A stretch of 5,813 bases of DNA from an uncultured Clostridia bacterium (GTDB lineage: Bacteria; Bacillota; Clostridia; Christensenellales; Borkfalkiaceae), in NCBI GenBank assembly GCA_944372565.1, contig CALVZR010000214.1:1-5813 (forward strand), in the 5' to 3' direction. Positions 1-4,873 of the stretch are shown here, piece by piece. The stretch's first letter is position 1; each line of letters starts with the position of its first letter. The notes beneath the pieces were generated by a model, which worked only from the letters and a program-made list of their open reading frames with translations, was not told the DNA's origin and searched no databases. A program made the position numbers and the translations under genes.

Positions 1-421
1 GTTTTTTATCGTCGTAAAACTGATACACGCTGTTGAACACCGCGTACATCAGCCCGGTTTTCTGGTACATTTCGGAAAACGGCATAAGCGCGTGCGCCTC
101 TTCCGCCGCCGCGGCGGTGCGCTTGTCGCGATAGGCGTAGCAGGGAAAGATCTCCTTATCCCCTTTCATCAGAACGTAATCCACGCCCCAGGTATCGATC
201 GCCACGCTTTCGATGGCGCCGTATTTTGCGAACGCCGCTTTCAGCCCCGCCTTGATATGCAGAAAGAGCGAGCGCACGTCCCACACGAGCCGCCCGTTCT
301 GCTCTATCGCGCCGTTGGGGAAGCGGTACACTTCCTCCGTTTTTATCTCTCCGTTTTCCTTCCAGCCCGCGATGTGCCGCCCGCTCGAAGCGCCGAGGTC
401 TATCGCCAGATAAATTTTCAT
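1..421 (-). CDS. rhaB: Rhamnulokinase (L-rhamnulose kinase), N-terminal part, runs off the left edge
   Basis: This is the first 140 codons of a FGGY-family sugar kinase; the reading frame is open to the window edge. Rhamnulokinase phosphorylates L-rhamnulose with ATP to L-rhamnulose 1-phosphate in the cytoplasm, the second step of L-rhamnose catabolism. Seen in the sequence: the N-terminal phosphate-binding motif AIDLGASSGRHIAG (residues 6-19), NGRLVWDVRSLF (42-53), the family-typical AIDTWGVDYVL (74-84), CYAYRDKRT (94-102) and YQKTG...FNSVYQF (119-135). These align block by block with remembered E. coli RhaB, including DLGASSGR, IDTWGVDFVL and AYRDSRT, which separates it from xylulokinases and glycerol kinases. 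The catalytic Asp and C-terminal ATPase half lie outside the window. The start ATG at 421-419 has a GGGAG ribosome site 5 bases upstream and a promoter just beyond. The rest of a rha operon would be expected to the left, but cannot be seen. Confidence 0.93.
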   Translation of the reverse strand, partial: MKIYLAIDLGASSGRHIAGWKENGEIKTEEVYRFPNGAIEQNGRLVWDVRSLFLHIKAGLKAAFAKYGAIESVAIDTWGVDYVLMKGDKEIFPCYAYRDKRTAAAAEEAHALMPFSEMYQKTGLMYAVFNSVYQFYDDKK

Positions 422-426
422 GTTCG

Positions 427-434
427 CTCCCTCT
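427..434 (-). promoter_or_regulatory. Ribosome binding site of rhaB
   Basis: On the minus strand AGAGGGAG ends 5 bases before the ATG at 421. It contains GAGG and GGGAG, which match the anti-Shine-Dalgarno sequence, and it fixes the rhaB start. Confidence 0.8.
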
Positions 435-449
435 TTTTCAGACACCTTC

Positions 450-478
450 ATTGTATATGATTTCGGCTGTTTTGTCAA
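450..478 (-). promoter_or_regulatory. Sigma-A promoter of rhaB
   Basis: The minus strand has a perfect -35 box TTGACA (478-473), a 17-base spacer, and a -10 box TACAAT (455-450) that differs from TATAAT at one position. The alternative -10 reading TATACA (457-452) would leave only 15 bases of spacer. Transcription should begin near 443, giving a leader of about 22 bases before the ATG at 421. The promoter lies just downstream of the terminator of the preceding unit, so rhaB begins a new transcription unit. I see no clear operator: there is no good catabolite-responsive element and no convincing inverted repeat over the boxes. Any sugar control would therefore have to use a site I cannot recognise. 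Confidence 0.82.
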
Positions 479-513
479 AAATTTTGCCGCATTTTCCGAG
501 AGAATTTTTTCTG

Positions 514-553
514 AAAAACGTCCGCCCCGCGCGGCGCCGCCGCGCGGGGCGGA
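514..553 (-). terminator. Intrinsic terminator of the parE-parC-HAD-SASA unit
   Basis: On the minus strand a perfect 15-base-pair stem (arms 553-539 and 535-521, first arm TCCGCCCCGCGCGGC) closes a 3-base GGC loop. It is followed by CG and five T residues (518-514). Nearly every pair is G-C, so the hairpin should be very stable. On the plus strand the hairpin is not followed by a T run, so it is directional. It starts 7 bases after the last stop codon of the pseudogene, which is the expected place for an operon terminator. Confidence 0.9.
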
Positions 554-560
554 ACGAAAC

Positions 561-757
561 CTAACGCACGGGCGTATAGTCGATTTCCGAAAGGATATCC
601 GTCGCCTCCAGCTTAAAGATCACGGGGCGCAGCCCGTCGTTGCAGCACACGATCGCCGTGCCGGGTTAGCGGATCCAGTCCCCGTAATAAAAAACATCCT
701 TCACGCCGTGGGCGAGGGCGAACAGGTTTTAAGTACCGTAATTTTTACCTTGTTCAT
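561..757 (-). pseudogene. Broken TIGR04076-family gene (internal deletion plus in-frame stop)
   Basis: This looks like the remnant of a small uncharacterised protein of the TIGR04076 family, assigned from memory of its conserved ends. From ATG 757-755 the frame reads MNKVKITVLKT, which resembles the family N-terminus, then shifts to an unrelated tail and stops at TGA, giving only an 18-residue peptide. From base 725, in another frame, it reads LFALAHGVKDVFYYGDWIR, a TAA stop (668-666), then PGTAIV, CCNDGLRPVIFKLEA and a tail ending in DYTPVR before TAG (563-561). Thus both ends survive while roughly 45-55 middle residues are missing, with a frame change at the junction near 725-728, and a second lesion stops the C-terminal part. 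The ribosome site and its 17-base gap from the upstream SASA gene are intact, so it was once the last gene of that unit. A sequencing error could explain the TAA but hardly the large deletion. Family function is unknown to me. Confidence 0.8.
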
Positions 758-766
758 CGACAGGGT

Positions 767-772
767 CCCTCC
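767..772 (-). promoter_or_regulatory. Relic ribosome binding site of the pseudogene
   Basis: The minus strand reads GGAGGG at 772-767, 9 bases before the ATG at 757 and just after the TGA stop of the SASA gene (777-775). It marks the ATG at 757 as the former start and shows that the translation signal outlived the coding sequence. Confidence 0.7.
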
Positions 773-774
773 GA

Positions 775-1593
775 TCACGCTTTCGCGATCTTTTTGTACG
801 CCTCGTAATACTTATCGCCCAGAATATGCTGGGACTCGCGGCAGAAGTGAATGTTGTCCCCGTTCTCCGTCTTTTGGTTGTTGCTCAAAAGCCCGCCCGT
901 TTCCACGAACGCGCCCTTTTCCGCGGCGCACACGTCCCTCGTGCCCGCGAGCACGGCGTCGCAGGGCTCTTTGTTCTGCAGATACCATTCGTCGCAGAAT
1001 CCCGCGGCGATGAAGGGCAGGTTTTTCAGCCCGTATTTTTGTTTGAAATCCTCCAGCATACAGGAGAGTTTTTCCCTGTAATAAACGCGGCGCTCCGCGG
1101 GCGTGAACTGCACGTTTTCCACCGCGTCGCACTCGCCCTGATGCCATAAAAACGCCACGATTCTGTTTTCGGGATTGAGGGAAAGCGCGTAGTCGGTCAT
1201 ACGGCAAAGGCGGCTGTACAAACAGCTCTCCTTCCCCCATTCGTTGCGCGCAAAGCCCGTGCCGCCCGCGGGCGCATAGACGATGAGCGCTTTTCTTCCC
1301 GCCGCGAGATCGTTTTCAACGTAATGTTTTGCAAATCCCAGCGCGAAAACGCCCCGTTTGCCCAGGCAGTCTTCCGGCTCTTCGGCGACGCCGACGTGCA
1401 TCGTCCCCGAATCGTCCAGTTTGAAAACGTCCTTGCCGTTTTCGTTTTCAAAACGCGGGCGCGCCTCGTCGTTTAAAAGGAGGATGCGTTCGTCGGGAAC
1501 GAATTCTTCCGAAACCTCTCCTCTGCCGCAGCCCTCCGCGTTGGACTGCCCCGCCAGCACGATGATATCCAGCTTTTCTTTTTTGAGATCCAT
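775..1593 (-). CDS. SGNH hydrolase, sialate O-acetylesterase-like (SASA domain)
   Basis: This 272-residue protein is a serine esterase of the SGNH/GDSL superfamily, closest to the SASA domain (PF03629; carbohydrate esterase family 6-like). Such enzymes remove acetyl groups from sugars; the substrate here cannot be told. Visible blocks: GQSNAEG (15-21) with nucleophile Ser17; PAGGTG (108-113) with the oxyanion-hole Gly; WHQGECD (150-156), matching the family WHQGE motif; and DNIHF (246-250) with the Asp246 and His249 of the catalytic set. The domain fills the whole protein. There is no signal peptide or membrane segment, and about ten Cys residues are spread along it, so a cytoplasmic location is likely, with soluble acetylated sugars rather than intact polymers as substrate. 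The start is fixed by AGGAG 8 bases upstream. It lies 72 bases after the HAD gene and 17 bases before the pseudogene. A general acetylxylan or rhamnogalacturonan esterase role is possible but unproven. Confidence 0.88.
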   Translation of the reverse strand: MDLKKEKLDIIVLAGQSNAEGCGRGEVSEEFVPDERILLLNDEARPRFENENGKDVFKLDDSGTMHVGVAEEPEDCLGKRGVFALGFAKHYVENDLAAGRKALIVYAPAGGTGFARNEWGKESCLYSRLCRMTDYALSLNPENRIVAFLWHQGECDAVENVQFTPAERRVYYREKLSCMLEDFKQKYGLKNLPFIAAGFCDEWYLQNKEPCDAVLAGTRDVCAAEKGAFVETGGLLSNNQKTENGDNIHFCRESQHILGDKYYEAYKKIAKA

Positions 1594-1601
1594 CTTGAAA
1601 A

Positions 1602-1606
1602 CTCCT
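1602..1606 (-). promoter_or_regulatory. Ribosome binding site of the SASA hydrolase gene
   Basis: AGGAG at 1606-1602 on the minus strand stands 8 bases before the ATG at 1593 and is preceded by a run of eight A residues. This is the strongest ribosome site in the window and settles the start. Confidence 0.85.
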
Positions 1607-1614
1607 TTTTTTTA

Positions 1615-1637
1615 CGGCGGAGAGCAAACGCCCGCCG
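1615..1637 (-). other. Possible stem-loop between the HAD and SASA genes
   Basis: On the minus strand CGGCGG (1637-1632) can pair with CCGCCG (1620-1615) around an 11-base loop. In the transcript it is followed by A residues rather than U residues, so it is not a minus-strand terminator. It leaves the downstream AGGAG free. It may be a chance product of GC-rich DNA, or an RNA stability or processing element. Confidence 0.3.
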
Positions 1638-1664
1638 CCGCAAGATTTTTTGAACAGATGATTT

Positions 1665-1670
1665 ATTATA
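1665..1670 (-). promoter_or_regulatory. Possible -10 box of an internal promoter for the SASA gene
   Basis: A perfect TATAAT (1670-1665) overlaps the last codons and stop of the HAD gene on the minus strand. The hexamer 17 bases upstream is GCTCAA, a poor -35 match, and there is no TG extension. If used, transcription would start near 1658 and give a leader of about 65 bases containing the stem-loop at 1615-1637. Support is weak. Confidence 0.25.
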
Positions 1671-2457
1671 AATATTTCACGACGTCGTTGAGCGAGGCGA
1701 GCACGGCGTCCGCGCGCGTTTCGCTCTTTTCGTACATTTCGGCGGTCGTTTCCCCGCTCAGCACCAGCAGGGAGGAAAAACCGTTTTCCGCGCCGAAGCG
1801 GATGTCGGTATAAAGGCGGTCGCCCGCCATCAGAAGTTCGCGCCCCGCTCTTCCCGTCAGTTCGCTCACCCCCTCCGCCATATAGCGGAAGGGCTTGCCG
1901 ACGATCACTTCCGGCACCCTGCCGACGGACGCCTCGAACAGGCGGATAAAACTGCCCGCGTCCGGCACGTCGCACGCCTTGGCGGGACAGTTCACGTCCG
2001 GATGCGTGGCGATATACGCCGTTCCCCGCCGCAGAAAAAGCGCCGTTTTACACAGTTTTTCGTAGGTCGATTCGGTATCGTAGGCGAGCACGGTCACTTC
2101 GGGGTCGGTTTCGCTCAGCGCGACGCCCGCCGCGGCGAAACTCTCTTTCAGTTTTTCCGTACCCATCACGTAAACGCGCCTGCCGGGGAAATGCTTTTTC
2201 AAATACGCCGCGGTCGCGTCGCCCGAAGTGTAGATTTTATCTTCCCCTTCCAAAATGCCGATGTTTTCCAGCCGCGCGGCGTAGTCCTCCTTCGTTTTGG
2301 AGGAGTTGTTCGTGAGATACACGATCTCCCTGCCGCTTTCCCGGATGCGGCGGAGGGTGTTTTTCATATCGCCGATGAGTTCGCCTTCGAGATACACCGT
2401 ACCGTCGAGATCCAAAAGGAAAATCTTTGCCAGGGAAACGATTTCTTTTATATCCAT
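1666..2457 (-). CDS. HAD-superfamily subfamily IIA phosphatase (NagD/AraL-like)
   Basis: This 263-residue cytoplasmic protein is a Mg-dependent phosphatase of the haloacid dehalogenase superfamily, subfamily IIA, the group of NagD, AraL and phosphoglycolate or 4-nitrophenyl phosphatases. All four motifs are visible: DLDGTVY (16-22) with nucleophile Asp16 and acid/base Asp18; TNNSS (49-53); GKP (187-189) with Lys188; and GDRLYTD (212-218), whose Asp213 and Asp218 bind metal. The region between motifs II and III is the C2 cap that sets substrate choice; it holds ATHPDVNCP (150-158), typical of the subfamily. Length is normal. I chose the ATG at 2457-2455, which overlaps the parC stop as TAATG and has GGAG 8 bases upstream. 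An in-frame ATG at 2490 would only add an Arg-rich 11-residue extension inside parC. The overlap implies translational coupling to parC. The substrate is probably a small sugar or phosphoester metabolite, but nothing here identifies it. Confidence 0.92.
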   Translation of the reverse strand: MDIKEIVSLAKIFLLDLDGTVYLEGELIGDMKNTLRRIRESGREIVYLTNNSSKTKEDYAARLENIGILEGEDKIYTSGDATAAYLKKHFPGRRVYVMGTEKLKESFAAAGVALSETDPEVTVLAYDTESTYEKLCKTALFLRRGTAYIATHPDVNCPAKACDVPDAGSFIRLFEASVGRVPEVIVGKPFRYMAEGVSELTGRAGRELLMAGDRLYTDIRFGAENGFSSLLVLSGETTAEMYEKSETRADAVLASLNDVVKYL

Positions 2458-4859
2458 TATTTCAGCTCCACCGCGCCGACGGGGCGGCATTTTTTATGCT
2501 CGTTTTTGAGCGTTTTGCCCTTGCTCGTGCGGCTTTCTATCGAAATGTCTTCCGTGCTTAAAGAGAACGCGCCGCTCTCTTCGAGCACCGCCAGTGTGAA
2601 CGGCTCCTGCACGAATCCGCCGTACACCACCCGCTCGGTATCGAGCGAAACGATCTTCACGCCCTTGCGGTAACGCGCCATCGGCTCGATGTCGCCCGCG
2701 ATCACCCGTTTGAAACAGCCGCCGCTCGTGACGGTGATAAATTCGCCCGAATCCTCCGCCTGGCCGAGATAGACGATTTCGTCGCCCGCGTTGAGGTTGA
2801 TGCCCTTCACGCCGCCCGCGACCCGCCCCTGTTCGGGAAGATCGTCTTTGAGGGCGTTGAGGCACAGCCCGTCTTTCGTGATGAACGCGAGGGTGGTTTC
2901 CGGCTTGTCCTCTTCCACGTTCACGAGTTCGTCCCCCTCTTTGAGTTTGATCGCCTGATAAGCCGATTTGATGATGTCGTATTCCGCCCAGGAAGTCTTT
3001 TTGACCATTCCGTTTTTCGTGAAGAAGAGGAGCATTCCCTCGGGCAGTTTTCCGTAGGTGAAAAACGCCACGGGATATTCGCCCTTCGCCGCGTCCTTCA
3101 CGATCTCGGTGAATTTATACCCCTTGTCGCGGAAACGGCTTTCGGGGGCGATCTCCAGATCGATTTTAAAGGCGTTGCCGAGGTTGGTGAAGGCGAGGAA
3201 GGTGTTCTCGCTCTCCGCGGCGAGGCGGAGTTTCACGATGTCCTCGCGCGGGAGGGTTTCGGGCGCCTTGTCGCTCATGCGGTAATTCTTTTCGGGCACC
3301 TTCTTGAACATGCCGCCCAGCGTATAGACCATGACGTAGTTTTTGGAAATTTTCTCCTGCACGCTCGTTTCCACCTTCATGGCGCTTTCGCTGCCCACGA
3401 TGGAAGTGCGGCGGTTGTCTTTATACTTTCTGCGGATCTGCCCCAACTCCTCCTTCACCACGTCCATCTGCAGTTTTTTGCTGCCGATAATGGCGTTGAG
3501 GCGGGAAATGAGTTCTTTCAAGGCGGCGAGCTCTTCCTGCAGCTTCTCGATTTCCAGCTTGGTCAGGCGCGCCAGGCGCAGATCGAGCACGGCGTTCGCC
3601 TGCACTTCGGAGAGCGAAAAGCGCGCGCGGAGGTTCTGCCGCGCCTCGCTCGTGTTCGCCGATTTTTTGATGATTTTGATGACCTCGTCGATATTCTTTA
3701 CCGCGATGATCAGCCCTTCGAGGATATGCGCGCGTTCCTTCGCCTTATCGAGGTCGTATTTGCTGCGGCGCAGGATGACTTCCCGCTGATAATTCACGTA
3801 ATACCCGATGATGTCGAGCAGGGGCATCTGGCGGGGTTTGCCTGCGGCGATCGCCACCATGTTGATGCCGAACGTGCTTTCGAGGTCGGTATATTTATAG
3901 AGCAGGGCGAGCGTTTTTTTCTCGTCCGCCTCCTTTTTGAGCTTGACGACGGCGCGCATGCCGTTTCTGTCCGATTCGTCCACCACGTCCGCGATGCCCG
4001 AAAAGAGGTCCTTTTTCTCCTCTTTCAAATCGACGATCTTTTTCAGCAGGTTGGCTTTGTTCACCTGGTAGGGAAGTTCGGATATGATGAGGTTTTTCTT
4101 TTCCCCCTCCTTTTCCACGCCCACTTTTGCGCGGACGCGGATCTTCCCCCTCCCCGTGCGGTACGCCGTTTCCAGTTCTTCGCCCGCGATGATGGTGCCG
4201 CCCGTGGGGAAATCCGGCCCCTTGATGTATTTCATCATCTCTTTGAGCGTGATCTTCGGATTGTCGATGAAAGCGACGGTGCCGTCGATAACCTCCGCGA
4301 GGTTGTGCGGCGGGATATTGGTCGCCAGCCCCACCGCGATGCCGCTCGCCCCGTTGACGAGCAGATTGGGATACCGCCCCGGCAGGGTGGTGGGTTCGAG
4401 GAGGCTGTCGTCGAAATTGAGGGCGAAATCCACCGTTTCTTTATCGATGTCTTTCAGAAGTTCGAGCGCAAGTTCTTCCAGCCGCGCCTCGGTATAGCGG
4501 TACGCGGCGGCGCTGTCCCCGTCCACGGTGCCGAAGTTGCCGTGCCCGTTCACGAGAGGCATGCGCATATTGAAATCCTGCGCCATACGCACGAGGGCGT
4601 CGTACACCGAAGTGTCGCCGTGGGGGTGGTATTTGCCGAGGCAGTCCCCCACGATCTTGGCGCACTTGCGGTGCGGCTTATCGGGGGTGAGCCCCATCTC
4701 GTACATTGTGTATAAAATCCTGCGCTGCACGGGTTTCAGCCCGTCCTCCACGCGCGGGAGCGCGCGGTCCAAAATGACGTGCTCCGCATAGGGCATCATG
4801 GAGTTGTGCAGCACCTCGTCCAGCGAGCTTTGAATTATTCCGTTCTTTTTCGTTTCCAT
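2457..4859 (-). CDS. parC: DNA topoisomerase IV subunit A (ParC)
   Basis: This 800-residue protein is the DNA-cleaving subunit of a type IIA topoisomerase. Paired with ParE as an A2B2 complex it unlinks daughter chromosomes and relaxes supercoils using ATP. Visible parts: ALPRVEDGLKPVQRRILY (33-50), the winged-helix core with KYHPHGDTSVYDALVRMAQ (76-94), and the active-site Arg121-Tyr122 in RYTEARL (121-127), where Tyr122 forms the covalent DNA link. The tower follows, with NGASGIAVGLATNIPPHNL (169-187), then a coiled-coil region near 430-480 and a C-terminal beta-pinwheel (about 505-785). The first blade, around 515-540, has SDKAPETLPRED where GyrA carries its QRRGGKG-like box. Loss of that box, needed for DNA wrapping by gyrase, and the neighbouring parE point to topo IV; a GyrA paralogue is the alternative. 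In the quinolone region the residues equivalent to E. coli GyrA 83 and 87 are Thr83 and Asp87. The start at 4859 is 12 bases after parE. Confidence 0.93.
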   Translation of the reverse strand: METKKNGIIQSSLDEVLHNSMMPYAEHVILDRALPRVEDGLKPVQRRILYTMYEMGLTPDKPHRKCAKIVGDCLGKYHPHGDTSVYDALVRMAQDFNMRMPLVNGHGNFGTVDGDSAAAYRYTEARLEELALELLKDIDKETVDFALNFDDSLLEPTTLPGRYPNLLVNGASGIAVGLATNIPPHNLAEVIDGTVAFIDNPKITLKEMMKYIKGPDFPTGGTIIAGEELETAYRTGRGKIRVRAKVGVEKEGEKKNLIISELPYQVNKANLLKKIVDLKEEKKDLFSGIADVVDESDRNGMRAVVKLKKEADEKKTLALLYKYTDLESTFGINMVAIAAGKPRQMPLLDIIGYYVNYQREVILRRSKYDLDKAKERAHILEGLIIAVKNIDEVIKIIKKSANTSEARQNLRARFSLSEVQANAVLDLRLARLTKLEIEKLQEELAALKELISRLNAIIGSKKLQMDVVKEELGQIRRKYKDNRRTSIVGSESAMKVETSVQEKISKNYVMVYTLGGMFKKVPEKNYRMSDKAPETLPREDIVKLRLAAESENTFLAFTNLGNAFKIDLEIAPESRFRDKGYKFTEIVKDAAKGEYPVAFFTYGKLPEGMLLFFTKNGMVKKTSWAEYDIIKSAYQAIKLKEGDELVNVEEDKPETTLAFITKDGLCLNALKDDLPEQGRVAGGVKGINLNAGDEIVYLGQAEDSGEFITVTSGGCFKRVIAGDIEPMARYRKGVKIVSLDTERVVYGGFVQEPFTLAVLEESGAFSLSTEDISIESRTSKGKTLKNEHKKCRPVGAVELK
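2466..2469 (-). promoter_or_regulatory. Ribosome binding site of the HAD gene, inside the end of parC
   Basis: GGAG on the minus strand, within the last codons of parC, stands 8 bases before the ATG at 2457. Together with the TAATG stop/start overlap it supports re-initiation by ribosomes finishing parC and argues for this start over the one at 2490. Confidence 0.7.
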
Positions 4860-4865
4860 TCTCGT

Positions 4866-4873
4866 CCCGCCTT
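4866..4873 (-). promoter_or_regulatory. Weak ribosome binding site of parC overlapping the parE stop
   Basis: The minus strand from the parE stop reads TAAGGCGGGACGAGAATG. AAGG (4873-4870) shares bases with the parE TAA stop, and GGGA (4868-4865) lies closer to the ATG at 4859; neither is a strong site. The 12-base gap suggests that parC translation depends partly on ribosomes arriving from parE, which would help balance the two subunits. Confidence 0.55.

Noticed and set aside
92..460. Plus-strand open frame of 122 codons antisense to rhaB
   Set aside because: The minus strand encodes an unmistakable rhamnulokinase N-terminus over nearly the whole span and has a promoter at the end of it.
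640..700. Stop codon recoding (selenocysteine or pyrrolysine) in the broken gene
   Set aside because: The interrupting codon is TAA, not TGA or TAG, and the gene also carries a deletion with frame change, so decay is the simpler reading.
420..1013. Plus-strand open frame of 197 codons across the terminator, the pseudogene and the end of SASA
   Set aside because: Its translation is low-complexity Arg/Pro-rich sequence and runs through a terminator hairpin. The minus strand shows recognisable protein pieces over the same bases.
1615..1650. Plus-strand terminator formed by CGGCGG/CCGCCG followed by a T run at 1645-1650
   Set aside because: The T run starts 5-8 bases after the stem, the stem is short, and there is no plus-strand gene to end here.
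2455..2490. Upstream ATG at 2490 as the start of the HAD gene
   Set aside because: It would add an Arg-rich 11-residue extension inside parC. The ATG at 2457 has GGAG at good spacing and starts right at the usual family N-terminus.
2002..2673. Plus-strand open frame of 223 codons antisense to the HAD gene and the parC end
   Set aside because: It is antisense to two conserved genes, with no recognisable domain or ribosome site.
3726..4715. Long plus-strand open frame of 329 codons antisense to parC
   Set aside because: It lies wholly opposite the clearly conserved parC frame, and its composition (rich in Arg, Val, Phe and His) is what the opposite strand of a GC-rich gene gives. No family motif and no ribosome site were seen.
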